A DNA stretch of 60,592 nt, taken from IMG/VR virus record IMGVR_UViG_3300024507_000435, positions 1-60,592 of that record; one strand, written 5' to 3'. The position numbers and the translations under genes were made by a program. Positions 27,136-35,476 of this stretch are shown here, in pieces; the first letter of the stretch is position 1; every line of letters begins with the position of its first letter. The notes beneath the pieces are model-generated. The model ran no database searches, was not told where the DNA came from, and saw only the letters and a list, made by a program, of their open reading frames with translations. Source of the stretch: a virus.

Positions 27136-28116
27136 TTATCCCCACACATCTTCCCAAGATCCAGTTAACGCACCCTTTGCATAATCTGTAACTCTTTGCT
27201 CAAAGAAATTACCATGAATTGGCGCATTGATCATTTCTTCAACCCAAGGTAATGGATTTTTCTTAACTTTGAAAATACCTTTCATACCAAGAGAAATTAA
27301 TCTTCTGTCAGCAATATAACGAATATACTTCTTTACATCATCTGCTGTTAAATTCTGCATTTCTCCCATTTGGAAAGAAAGATCAATAAATTTATCTTCT
27401 AATTCAACCATTTTTGTTGCGATGGTATAAATTGATGATTTTAATTCATCAGTCCAAATATCTGGATTTTCTGAGATATAAGTTCTGAACAACTTAATCA
27501 TTGATTCTGTGTGCATTGTTTCGTCAACGATAGACCATGTTACAATCTGACCCATGCCCTTCATCTTACCATGTCTTGGAAAATTTAGTAACATAATAAA
27601 TGAAGAAAATAATTGCATTCCTTCAGTAAATGCAGAGAAACATGCAATTTGTTTTGCAATTTCATTTGGTTCTAAATCAGAAATTTCTTGAATATATTCG
27701 TGCTTTTCAGCCATTTCCTTATATTCAAGAAATTCATTATAAGTGGTTTCTGGTAAACCAAGAGTTTCTACAAGATGCGAATATGCAGCAACATGTAAAG
27801 CTTCTCTTGCACCAAAACCAAGCAACATCATTCTTATCTCAGGCTGCGGAAATAATGGTAAGTAGTTGTTGACATAAGCAGATGCAACGTCGATATCACC
27901 TTGCGTGAAAAAGCGGAAAATTTGTGTAAGAAAGTATTTTTCATTTTCTGTTAATTTTTGTTTCCAATCCTTTACATCCTGAAGCATTTCTACTTCTGTA
28001 TGTAACCAATGAGACTGCTCATGTTTTAACCAAGCTTCATATGCCCAAGGATAAGTAAAAGGTTTAAAATAACTTCTTTCATCTGTTAATTTTAACTGAT
28101 TCTTTTTCTTAGTCAT
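27136..28116 (-). CDS. nrdB: ribonucleotide reductase class I, small subunit
   Basis: 326 residues. Four-helix NrdB fold with di-iron ligands: TEVEMLQD (Asp/Glu of helix B), the GAREALHVAAYSH motif (E and H of helix C), and SAFTEGMQLF and SIVDETMHTE for the second half-site (ExxH). C-terminal end GALTGSWEDVWG is the peptide that docks on NrdA. Together with NrdA it makes dNDPs for phage replication. Confidence 0.93.
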   Translation of the reverse strand: MTKKKNQLKLTDERSYFKPFTYPWAYEAWLKHEQSHWLHTEVEMLQDVKDWKQKLTENEKYFLTQIFRFFTQGDIDVASAYVNNYLPLFPQPEIRMMLLGFGAREALHVAAYSHLVETLGLPETTYNEFLEYKEMAEKHEYIQEISDLEPNEIAKQIACFSAFTEGMQLFSSFIMLLNFPRHGKMKGMGQIVTWSIVDETMHTESMIKLFRTYISENPDIWTDELKSSIYTIATKMVELEDKFIDLSFQMGEMQNLTADDVKKYIRYIADRRLISLGMKGIFKVKKNPLPWVEEMINAPIHGNFFEQRVTDYAKGALTGSWEDVWG

Positions 28117-28117
28117 A

Positions 28118-28375
28118 TTAGTCCTTTGATATAGTTTCGAAAATTGCTGTTTTCTTGATATGGATTTTTTCTAAACCCATATCAAATAATTGAATAAATT
28201 TTTCTTTTGGATAAGATTTTGATAAATTAATACAGATTGATGAATCATACCAATCAAATTCAATATCGTCTATATCTTCGTCTGGAAATAGATGAAATAC
28301 CATTTCCTCTAATGTTGCCAGTTTTGTTTCATAAGAAAGTTTTGCGCTAATTAATTCTTGAATAAATGATGCCAT
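28118..28375 (-). CDS. hypothetical protein between nrdA and nrdB, 85 aa
   Basis: MASFIQELISAKLSYETKLA ... LFPDEDIDDIEFDWYDSSIC ... KIHIKKTAIFET. 1-2 nt spacing on both sides, so it belongs to the nrd operon. Not a glutaredoxin (no CxxC). Function unknown. Confidence 0.7.
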   Translation of the reverse strand: MASFIQELISAKLSYETKLATLEEMVFHLFPDEDIDDIEFDWYDSSICINLSKSYPKEKFIQLFDMGLEKIHIKKTAIFETISKD

Positions 28376-28377
28376 AT

Positions 28378-30159
28378 TTAACCTTCACACATAATGCAAC
28401 TTTCACCATCTGCTAGTTGCTTCATGTCAATTTCTTCAATTCTCTTTCTTTCAATTTTTTCTGATACTTTATCTGCTTTTGCAATCTTTTCTGATCTGCA
28501 ATAATAAAGTGTTTTTAACTTTTGCTTCCATGCTAAGAAATGAATAGCATGAAGATATTTAACATTTACGTCAGGCTTAAAGAATAAATTAATAGATTGT
28601 CCTTGATCAATATATTCTTGTCTAACTGATGCATGTTCAATAATCCAACGCTGATCAATTTCAATAGCAGTTTTAAATACAAGTTTTTCATCATCTGAAA
28701 GAATATCTAAATGTTGAACTGATCCACCATTAGCAATAATAGATGACCAGATTTCTTGTGAATCTTCACTAACTCTTTCTTTGATAATTTTATTCAAGAA
28801 CTTATTTTTAGTTAAATAAGATCCAGAAAGTGTATCTTGTCTATAAGCATTTGCTTTGTATGGTTCAACTGAAGGTGAAGTATTTCCCATGATAATTGAA
28901 GAAGAAGCATTTGGAGCAATTGCAATTGTATGGGAAAATCTCTTTCCTGTTCCAACAGCATCAGGAGCTTCACCACGAATAGTACCAAGAGCAAAGTTTG
29001 CTTTGTCTAATTCGTCATGAATATGCTTCGCAATCATTTTATTTGCAATTCTAGCAGCAACTGATTCAAAAGGAATCATCTTCGACTGTAGAAATGCATG
29101 GAAACCTAATTGACCAACACCAATAGAACGTTCTTGTTTTGCTGAATAGATTGCTCTGGAAATTGTCTTTGGAGCATTATCTATAAAATATTGTAGCACA
29201 TTATCAAGCATCTCCGCAACATCTGCAAGAAATAATTTATCATTTTTCCATTCATCAAAATATTCATCATTTACAGATGATAAACAACAAACAGCAGTTC
29301 TTTTATAAGATGTTGGAAGAATAACTTCTGAACAAAGATTTGATTGATTAATTTTCAAACCTTTTTCTTTTAAGAATTCTGGTAACTTTCTATTTGATTC
29401 ATCAATAAAGTGAAAATATGGTTCGCCTGTTTGCATACGCATTTCAAGTAAACGCTGCCAAAGTTCTCTTGCAGAAATTGTTTCCTTCACTTCATTTGTA
29501 TTTGGATCTTTTAATTCCCATGTATCATCGAAATTTGGATCTTTCATACAATTTTCAATAATTTCCATAAATGCATCTGGAATATTTACACCATGATGCA
29601 TATTAAGACAACGGAGATTAGGATCTCCGGTTGGCTTTCTCATCTCAATAAAATTAATAATATCGGGATGAGAAATGTCAAGATAAGCAGCATAACTACC
29701 CCTGCGAGTAGTCCCTTGACGATATGCAAGACAAGACGCATCATAAATTTTAAGATGAGGCATAACCCCAGTAGACTTGTCACTAGCAGAACGAATCCCA
29801 AAACCAATTCCAACGCCGCCTCCTAACATGGATAACCAATTTGTTTCAGTTAACGTATCTGATAATCCTTCAGATGTGTCATTAATATAATTTAAAAAGC
29901 AAGAAATTGGTAAGCCTTTCTTTGTGCGACCAAATGAAAGAATTGGTGTAGAAAAACTTAACCAATGTTTAGATGCATAATCATATAGTCTTTGTGCATG
30001 TTCTGGATTAGAACCAAATTTATTAGCAACAAATGCAAATCTTTCTTGTGGAGAAGTTTCATCTTCTCTCATATAGGATTCTTTTAATCTCTTTAGACCT
30101 AATTCATCAAAGAGAGAATCTCTTGAATAATCAATATTAATACCTAGATATTCTGGCAT
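28378..30159 (-). CDS. nrdA: ribonucleotide reductase class I, large subunit
   Basis: 593 residues, shorter than E. coli NrdA (761), mainly because it lacks the N-terminal ATP-cone. Substrate-site pattern GLPISCFLNYI, NLCSEVILPT (radical-site NxCxE), LGFHAFLQ and APNASSSIIMGNTSPSVEPY are present. C-terminal pair CIMC shuttles electrons. The missing ATP-cone suggests no overall activity control by dATP, as in several phages. Confidence 0.93.
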   Translation of the reverse strand: MPEYLGINIDYSRDSLFDELGLKRLKESYMREDETSPQERFAFVANKFGSNPEHAQRLYDYASKHWLSFSTPILSFGRTKKGLPISCFLNYINDTSEGLSDTLTETNWLSMLGGGVGIGFGIRSASDKSTGVMPHLKIYDASCLAYRQGTTRRGSYAAYLDISHPDIINFIEMRKPTGDPNLRCLNMHHGVNIPDAFMEIIENCMKDPNFDDTWELKDPNTNEVKETISARELWQRLLEMRMQTGEPYFHFIDESNRKLPEFLKEKGLKINQSNLCSEVILPTSYKRTAVCCLSSVNDEYFDEWKNDKLFLADVAEMLDNVLQYFIDNAPKTISRAIYSAKQERSIGVGQLGFHAFLQSKMIPFESVAARIANKMIAKHIHDELDKANFALGTIRGEAPDAVGTGKRFSHTIAIAPNASSSIIMGNTSPSVEPYKANAYRQDTLSGSYLTKNKFLNKIIKERVSEDSQEIWSSIIANGGSVQHLDILSDDEKLVFKTAIEIDQRWIIEHASVRQEYIDQGQSINLFFKPDVNVKYLHAIHFLAWKQKLKTLYYCRSEKIAKADKVSEKIERKRIEEIDMKQLADGESCIMCEG

Positions 30160-30168
30160 CTAAAACTC

Positions 30169-30366
30169 CTATCTAAAATAAACCCAATAACCATCTGTTT
30201 CTGCTTGCAGCAAACCATATGATTCATATATTCTTTTTGAAATATTTTTAAAATCGTTTCTAAGTTCATCACAAATCATATGTCTAGCGACAGGTCTATT
30301 ATTTTCTCTAATTGTTTGGAATGCTCCGTGTTCAGGAAACCATTCTTTTGAATTTATGAACTTCAT
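30169..30366 (-). CDS. hypothetical protein, 65 aa
   Basis: MKFINSKEWFPEHGAFQTIR ... AETDGYWVYFR. Lies 9 nt upstream of nrdA in the same operon. Function unknown. Confidence 0.65.
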   Translation of the reverse strand: MKFINSKEWFPEHGAFQTIRENNRPVARHMICDELRNDFKNISKRIYESYGLLQAETDGYWVYFR

Positions 30367-30371
30367 ATTAT

Positions 30372-31067
30372 CTACTTAATATAAGGGAAAATTTTATTTA
30401 TTGCTTCAGCACAAGCATGAGCAACCAACATATGTTCTTTCTGTGTACCATTACCATCACGAACTTCAATGTAATGAATCCAAGAACGAATTGTGCCGTT
30501 AATATAAACTCTTGAAACTGTATTACCTTCTGGTAAAAGAACTCTTGCTACTTCTTTAGCAACACCCTGAGAAATTGCATATTCATAGTTTAATTTTGCA
30601 ATACTAATTACTTCTGTCTGTAATTGTTCCCAAGTGTTAGCCAATTGATAATTTGTAAATTCATCATCAAGTGAAATTGAATTTTGTCTATTCTTTGTAT
30701 CTTGAAGTCTACATTCTCTTAAACAAAATTCTAATTCTTTTGTTGGATCTGCATATCTTTGTGAAAATTCTTGGAAAGAAAAAGATCTATGTCTTAGAAT
30801 CTGTCTAACAATATCTCTTGTTGATGTAACTTCAAGACAAACATTGGTCATTTCAAATGGCGACCAGTGTTTATTTTTGATTAGATAATTGATTAACTTG
30901 TCAGATGTTTCAATATTATTTTGATTGGATGGATTAGAAACTCTTGCACAATATGTAATTAAGTTTGTGATTCCATCTTGAAGAAATTTGTTGTTAAAAA
31001 ATTGATCGTCTGGTTGTGTGTAGGAAATTAAGTTAACGGAAAGAATATCTTCATAATTCTTATACAT
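30372..31067 (-). CDS. thyX: flavin-dependent thymidylate synthase
   Basis: 231 residues from MYKNYEDILS, behind GGAGGAAAAAAG; two ATGs 18 and 15 nt further upstream lie before this ribosome binding site. ThyX motif RHRSFSFQEFSQRYA (RHRxxSxxExSxRY) binds FAD and dUMP. It makes dTMP from dUMP, which dUTPase and the deaminase in this window can supply. Confidence 0.92.
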   Translation of the reverse strand: MYKNYEDILSVNLISYTQPDDQFFNNKFLQDGITNLITYCARVSNPSNQNNIETSDKLINYLIKNKHWSPFEMTNVCLEVTSTRDIVRQILRHRSFSFQEFSQRYADPTKELEFCLRECRLQDTKNRQNSISLDDEFTNYQLANTWEQLQTEVISIAKLNYEYAISQGVAKEVARVLLPEGNTVSRVYINGTIRSWIHYIEVRDGNGTQKEHMLVAHACAEAINKIFPYIK

Positions 31068-31428
31068 TCTTTTTTCCTCCATCATAAATGTAAGCTAATC
31101 CTTCATTAATTAACTTATCATTAAATGATTGATTATTATCCAAATCATTTTTTGTTTCGAAAATATAACCTAAAACACGTCCATACTTATCATTATCATC
31201 TAGTCTTGTTTTGATAAACACAATTTTGTTTTCTAAAGTATATTTTGTTCTTGCTGTTGCTTTAGCTGCTTTTTCCCTTTCGGAAACAACTCTTGAATTT
31301 TTTTCTGGTGTATCAATTCCATCCAATCTAACAGACTTTCTGATATTAACATGAAATCCCAAATCAATATCACAAAGAATGGTATCACCATCAACCACTC
31401 TTACAACTTTTGCGTTATATGTATACAT
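31060..31428 (-). CDS. staphylococcal-nuclease-like protein
   Basis: 122 residues from MYTYNAKVVRVVDGDTI (AAAAGGGATT before it); a longer in-frame start at 31473 is less likely. OB-fold SNase signature VVDGDTI, RLDGIDTPE, KYGRVLGYI. Catalytic residues of SNase (Asp, Arg, Glu) appear present. No signal peptide, so intracellular; role unknown. Confidence 0.83.
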   Translation of the reverse strand: MYTYNAKVVRVVDGDTILCDIDLGFHVNIRKSVRLDGIDTPEKNSRVVSEREKAAKATARTKYTLENKIVFIKTRLDDNDKYGRVLGYIFETKNDLDNNQSFNDKLINEGLAYIYDGGKKNV

Positions 31429-31429
31429 A

Positions 31430-31660
31430 TTAAATCCCTTTTGTTTTTTTATATTCTTCTTCTGTAATTTCAAATGCCCAATTAATTACTACCCAATCAT
31501 CAATACAATTTTCTCTACTAATTTCTTCTTCAAGTTCCTGACAAATCATTTTATCTTTCCAATAATCCCAATATTCATTAATAATGTCATCATCAGAATA
31601 TGTTTCAACACCATAATTATAATGACCATCAGAAGGATAAACATATTGCCAATATTTCAT
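31430..31660 (-). CDS. hypothetical protein, 76 aa
   Basis: MKYWQYVYPSDGHYNYGVET ... WVVINWAFEITEEEYKKTKG. Start behind GGAGAAAAAT; overlaps the primase stop by 4 nt. Function unknown. Confidence 0.68.
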   Translation of the reverse strand: MKYWQYVYPSDGHYNYGVETYSDDDIINEYWDYWKDKMICQELEEEISRENCIDDWVVINWAFEITEEEYKKTKGI

Positions 31661-32688
31661 ATTTTTCTCCACTTATTAAATTCAACTCTAGCACGAAGTC
31701 CAGAAAATGTATTTTGTTTAATAAAATTAAACACTTCTTCTTTCGACTTACCATCTAAAATCATTGCATTAATGTCTTTTTTGTCAGAAAAAGATTCATT
31801 CCAAATAACAATTTTATGATTGTTACCAATTAGTTTAAAATAATTATCGACTACTTCTTTATTTCTAGGTTGGTTATCAAGAACACAAACATAATCAAAT
31901 GTGAAATTTTTGATAGCACTTTGGAATTCGGAACCAGCTACAGCAATTGCATTATCAATAAACATTGAATCAATTGGTCCTTCTAATATGTAGACAGTCT
32001 TTAGAATATCTACTTTATTCATGCCATAAATTTTATGTTCATCTTTTACTTTAATTGTAATATAACGATTACCAACATTCGAGAAACTTCTACCTTGAAA
32101 ACAAATTAAATCATTATCAGCATTGAAAAATGGAATAATAAGTCTTTGTTCTTTTTCTTGTAGTTTTGTTTCAGTGTTTCCAAAATGATTTGCAAATTTC
32201 TTGAAATCATCAGTGAAATATAATTCAGAAAATTTATCAGATGAAATTTTCCTATCTTGTAAATAAGTTTTACAAAAATGATTATCAGATAATTCTGAGC
32301 ATGGTGTAGAAAATTTTAAAAATTCTTGTTTAATTGTGTCAACTTTATTCTCACGATAAATCTGATTGTAATCAAATTCAGGTTTAGTTTTAGCAATTAC
32401 AATAGAAGACACAACATTAGTTTTATATCGCTCCATTACATATTCGTTATATAGATATGGATCAATTAATTCAATAAAACGTTTTAATGAATGAGATACA
32501 CCACAATTATGACACTTATAGTAAAAGTATCCTTCACGTTCGTAAAGATAACCACGCTTTTTATTCGGATTTTTTTTGGAATCACCGCAGATTGGGCATC
32601 TGCATGTTGCTGTATTTGAGCTAGTCCACGAGAATTTCGGCAGATTGCCGCTCATCATATCAATATACTTTTTATCAATAAGAAACAT
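31657..32688 (-). CDS. 61: DNA primase, T4 gp61-like
   Basis: 343 residues. Zinc-binding N-terminus with C29/C31/C34 (CRCPIC) and C59/C62 (CHNC), then the Toprim catalytic core with ILEGPIDS (Glu motif) and VLDNQPRN ... KDINAMI (DxD-like). It makes RNA primers and works with the gp41-type helicase at 39642. Own early-type promoter upstream. Confidence 0.9.
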   Translation of the reverse strand: MFLIDKKYIDMMSGNLPKFSWTSSNTATCRCPICGDSKKNPNKKRGYLYEREGYFYYKCHNCGVSHSLKRFIELIDPYLYNEYVMERYKTNVVSSIVIAKTKPEFDYNQIYRENKVDTIKQEFLKFSTPCSELSDNHFCKTYLQDRKISSDKFSELYFTDDFKKFANHFGNTETKLQEKEQRLIIPFFNADNDLICFQGRSFSNVGNRYITIKVKDEHKIYGMNKVDILKTVYILEGPIDSMFIDNAIAVAGSEFQSAIKNFTFDYVCVLDNQPRNKEVVDNYFKLIGNNHKIVIWNESFSDKKDINAMILDGKSKEEVFNFIKQNTFSGLRARVEFNKWRKI

Positions 32689-32699
32689 AATCTATCACT

Positions 32700-32728
32700 A
32701 GTATAGCATGACAAAAAAGGTTTGTCAA
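32700..32728 (-). promoter_or_regulatory. early-type promoter of the primase operon
   Basis: Minus strand: TTGACA, 17 bp, TATACT; the ATG lies 11 nt further, giving a leader of only a few nt. Confidence 0.82.
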
Positions 32729-32743
32729 GTGGGAGACAAACTT

Positions 32744-33193
32744 TTATTGAAAAAACAATTTAATTTTGTCTATGTTGTATAAAATTAAATAAAGACCGCC
32801 ACATATGCTAGAAATTAACCACAAATATTTTTCCAAATTTGAAATTCTTTTTTCTAAATCTGTTTTTAGAGAATTTACATCGGTGGATATACAATCAATT
32901 TTTTTCTCAAAATTATCTAATTTAATATCTATGGTAGTAAATGTATTTGATGTGGTCAATTCATTTTTTATAATTTTTGCATCTAAATCATCAATTTGAG
33001 TTTGAATTTGATTATCGGTAGTTGTGTGTAAATCTAATTTTTGTTCATGTAGAGCAATAATTTTAACAGTGTTTGCTGAAATTTCTTCTAACTTTTCAAT
33101 AGCAATATCAATTCTATCTAGATATTTTTGTTGATGTTCCTGCTCTTTTTCCAAAATTCCGACTTTGACTTGAAGTTCTGCTGCTGAATCCAT
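32744..33193 (-). CDS. coiled-coil protein with C-terminal TM anchor
   Basis: 149 residues. Residues 5-125 form a long coiled coil (EKEQEHQQKYLDRIDIAIEK ...). A single membrane helix (YLWLISSICGGLYLILYNI) is near the C-terminus. Layout resembles XhlA-type lysis proteins, so a role with the endolysin at 44917 is possible, but unproven. Confidence 0.7.
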   Translation of the reverse strand: MDSAAELQVKVGILEKEQEHQQKYLDRIDIAIEKLEEISANTVKIIALHEQKLDLHTTTDNQIQTQIDDLDAKIIKNELTTSNTFTTIDIKLDNFEKKIDCISTDVNSLKTDLEKRISNLEKYLWLISSICGGLYLILYNIDKIKLFFQ

Positions 33194-33568
33194 TTATTTG
33201 CCTTTCTTTGGATGTCTTAAATAGACCATAGCACCAGTTAATTCATCTTGAATAATTATAGCTTTATTTGGATTTTCATTTGCATATTCTTTTATTTGTT
33301 GACCAACTTCATCATTACCTACAAATGTTGTCCACCATCTTCTAGCAACTTTTCCTAGAAGAGAACGATTATAAACTGTGGAATTAACTTGAAAAACTTT
33401 ATGTCCAGCGAACGGTTTTGGGGCTGCTTTTTTATTTCTTTTTTGGTGACGTTTTTGTGCTGATACAGAAACTCCAGGTTCGCCAGCAGCACCACCTGTT
33501 CCTGCAATTTTTCCATCACCAACATTATTTGCTGGTGCATCTTCTAGGAATGTTTTATAGCTTTTCAT
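33194..33568 (-). CDS. T4-like conserved protein, 124 aa
   Basis: MKSYKTFLEDAPANNVGDGK then IAGTGGAAGEPGVSVS and a basic middle (KRHQKRNKKAAPKP). The N-terminus is typical of small T4-like cyanophage proteins, some of which are packaged in the virion. Function unknown. Confidence 0.7.
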   Translation of the reverse strand: MKSYKTFLEDAPANNVGDGKIAGTGGAAGEPGVSVSAQKRHQKRNKKAAPKPFAGHKVFQVNSTVYNRSLLGKVARRWWTTFVGNDEVGQQIKEYANENPNKAIIIQDELTGAMVYLRHPKKGK

Positions 33569-33945
33569 ATATTTTTTAACCTATTAACTATATATAAATC
33601 AATTGGGATTTCTGATGACAACAGAGGCAAGTCAGAAATCCCATCAATTTTATCTGGCATATAATTTAAAAATAATAAAAATGTTTTTAATGATGACCAA
33701 TATTCTTTTTCAACACCGAAAAATAATATTTTTACTGCTGCGTCATGATTAAAAACATTAAATAAAATTACCAAATGATTTAATATTAATCGTTCTTTTA
33801 ATATTTTTTTTGCTTTATATCTTTTAAATAACTTTCTAAGATATTTAATTCGTTCTAAATCTTCTCGAAACTCTTTTTCATCTAATGCTACATTTTCATA
33901 ATTCTTGATGCAGTACATCAAGAAATTATTCTTATTCAGAACCAC
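33565..33945 (-). CDS. T4-like conserved protein, 126 aa
   Basis: CIKNYENVALDEKEFREDLE ... LERIKYLRKLFKRY ... LILNHLVILFNVFNHDAAVK. A family widespread in T4-like cyanophages (I recall DUF7207), of unknown function. 4-nt overlap with the next gene. Confidence 0.75.
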   Translation of the reverse strand: MVLNKNNFLMYCIKNYENVALDEKEFREDLERIKYLRKLFKRYKAKKILKERLILNHLVILFNVFNHDAAVKILFFGVEKEYWSSLKTFLLFLNYMPDKIDGISDLPLLSSEIPIDLYIVNRLKNI

Positions 33946-33946
33946 G

Positions 33947-34207
33947 TTACTGTATTTCTACACCCTTTGTTTTATAAGCATTAACAAAGTCCATAGCTAA
34001 TTTCTTTGCTTCTGCTTCTTTATATTTTAAGAAAGGGTAATTGGCGATAGTTTTTGATGTGTTAGATTTCTTATTGTTTGCTTGAACGTGATAACCCTTT
34101 TGGCTTCTGAATACAACTAATTCTCCACCCTTTAAGGATTTCTTTGTAATTTGTGAACCAGCTTCTTTAAGATATTTACGTTCTAAAATGTAACTTAGAA
34201 GACTCAT
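33947..34207 (-). CDS. hypothetical protein, 86 aa
   Basis: MSLLSYILERKYLKEAGSQI ... VVFRSQKGYHVQANNKKS ... YPFLKYKEAEAKKLAMDFVN. Basic, alpha/beta. Function unknown. Confidence 0.65.
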   Translation of the reverse strand: MSLLSYILERKYLKEAGSQITKKSLKGGELVVFRSQKGYHVQANNKKSNTSKTIANYPFLKYKEAEAKKLAMDFVNAYKTKGVEIQ

Positions 34208-34216
34208 TTCTTTATC

Positions 34217-34384
34217 CTACTGTAAAATTCTATCTGTATGATATTTATTTGCTGATAAATTTGGTTGTGGATTTATGATAATTTCTTCTTTTTCACCACT
34301 TAGTTTGTTATCATCTTTTTTTTGTTTTTTATTGATAACTTCTTTTACGGCGTCGATTAGTGTTTGTGGTAAATCTTTTATCAT
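34217..34384 (-). CDS. hypothetical protein, 55 aa
   Basis: MIKDLPQTLIDAVKEVINKK ... then PNLSANKYHTDRILQ. The C-terminal motif recurs in small T4-like cyanophage proteins as I recall. Starts 1 nt after the preceding stop. Confidence 0.6.
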   Translation of the reverse strand: MIKDLPQTLIDAVKEVINKKQKKDDNKLSGEKEEIIINPQPNLSANKYHTDRILQ

Positions 34385-34385
34385 A

Positions 34386-34613
34386 TTACTTTTTGAAAAT
34401 TCTTCTGTAATCGTTTGAGTCTAGTGGTCTAGAACCTTTTGTTTTAGCTACCTGAAGCATTCTTTCCATAGCTAAATGTAAGTCAAGATCAGATTTTGCA
34501 TCTTCTCTTGCATATTCCATACAGCGAATCATCAAAGGAACTGAAATCATAATAGCATCAATTCCTTGTACACCTTCTGATAAATTTTGACGAATTTCTT
34601 TAAATGATTTCAT
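34386..34613 (-). CDS. hypothetical protein, 75 aa
   Basis: MKSFKEIRQNLSEGVQGIDA ... MERMLQVAKTKG. The 'MKSFKEI' start is shared with other small virion-cluster genes here. Located between the small terminase and cyanophage-like genes. Confidence 0.66.
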   Translation of the reverse strand: MKSFKEIRQNLSEGVQGIDAIMISVPLMIRCMEYAREDAKSDLDLHLAMERMLQVAKTKGSRPLDSNDYRRIFKK

Positions 34614-34625
34614 ATAACTATTTAT

Positions 34626-35057
34626 CTATTCTGGTTCTTCTGTTGCTTTCTTTAACATCTTTTGTAAGTCACTAGTGGAACCAACGAAAACGTTTTGTTG
34701 TGTAATCTGAGTTTTGTTCACATGTTGAACATTTTCTATTTTTGATTTAGCTGTATGTATTTCAATTAAATCTTTATTAAGTGTAGATAATGTTGATATT
34801 AGTCCAGATAAAACTTCATATGTTCTTGGGTGTTCAGTTTCTTTAGCTAATTCTAAAAGATCATTCAATGTTTCTGATCCTTTTAAGATTAGATTCATAT
34901 AATTTTTACGAACAATTTCAAAATCTGTGTCTAATTTTTCATGTGAAGTTTCTTCTCCCGAGAGAATAACTTCTACTTGTTTTGGTTTCATAACTTGAGT
35001 ATTCTCAATTTCTTCAGCTATTTCAAATAGCTCAGTTAGTTTTTTATCTGAGTTCAT
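34626..35057 (-). CDS. 16: terminase small subunit, T4 gp16-like
   Basis: 143 residues. DTDFEIVRKNYMNLILKGSE followed by LNDLLELAKETEHPRTYEVL and GLISTLSTLNKDLIEIH is the conserved helical core of gp16, which forms a ring that regulates the large terminase during DNA packaging. An AATAAATAC late-promoter-like box lies upstream. The large terminase is not in this window. Confidence 0.82.
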   Translation of the reverse strand: MNSDKKLTELFEIAEEIENTQVMKPKQVEVILSGEETSHEKLDTDFEIVRKNYMNLILKGSETLNDLLELAKETEHPRTYEVLSGLISTLSTLNKDLIEIHTAKSKIENVQHVNKTQITQQNVFVGSTSDLQKMLKKATEEPE

Positions 35058-35091
35058 GTAAAGTATTTATTGTAAATATGATTACACAATT

Positions 35092-35460
35092 CTAATTATA
35101 TTCAATAAGAGTCCATGCAAATTTAACTCTAGCTTCATATGAAGGGGTTCCAATACCATCATAAGTATATGCTACTGTTGATCCACTAGTCCAAGTGATA
35201 GTTGTGCCATTTGTTAGCACAGCTTGAACACCAAGATATGGTAGTGGATATGTTGAACCACCATAACTTCCCCCTAAAGCTGGACCGACTTTATAATGAC
35301 TAGCATTTTCTATTATTAAAAAAGCTTTTGAAGTGGTTACAGAAGTAACAGTTATAGTTCCTGTATGTGGTCCTGCTGCTGATGTATTTGTTGTGTCAAC
35401 AGTGCCACGTTGAATAGATTTAATTCCGCCACCGCTTGTAAATGAACTTAAATTTGCCAT
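35092..35460 (-). CDS. small structural protein, 122 aa
   Basis: Gly/Ser/Thr-rich, beta-strand pattern (SFTSGGGIKSIQRGTVDTT ... TITVTSVTTSKAFLIIENAS ... RVKFAWTLIEYN). The N-terminal SxxxGGGIKSIQRG is common to phage tail-fibre-associated proteins. ATAAATAT box next to the start. Confidence 0.65.
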   Translation of the reverse strand: MANLSSFTSGGGIKSIQRGTVDTTNTSAAGPHTGTITVTSVTTSKAFLIIENASHYKVGPALGGSYGGSTYPLPYLGVQAVLTNGTTITWTSGSTVAYTYDGIGTPSYEARVKFAWTLIEYN

Positions 35461-35476
35461 ATATTTATCCTATTTT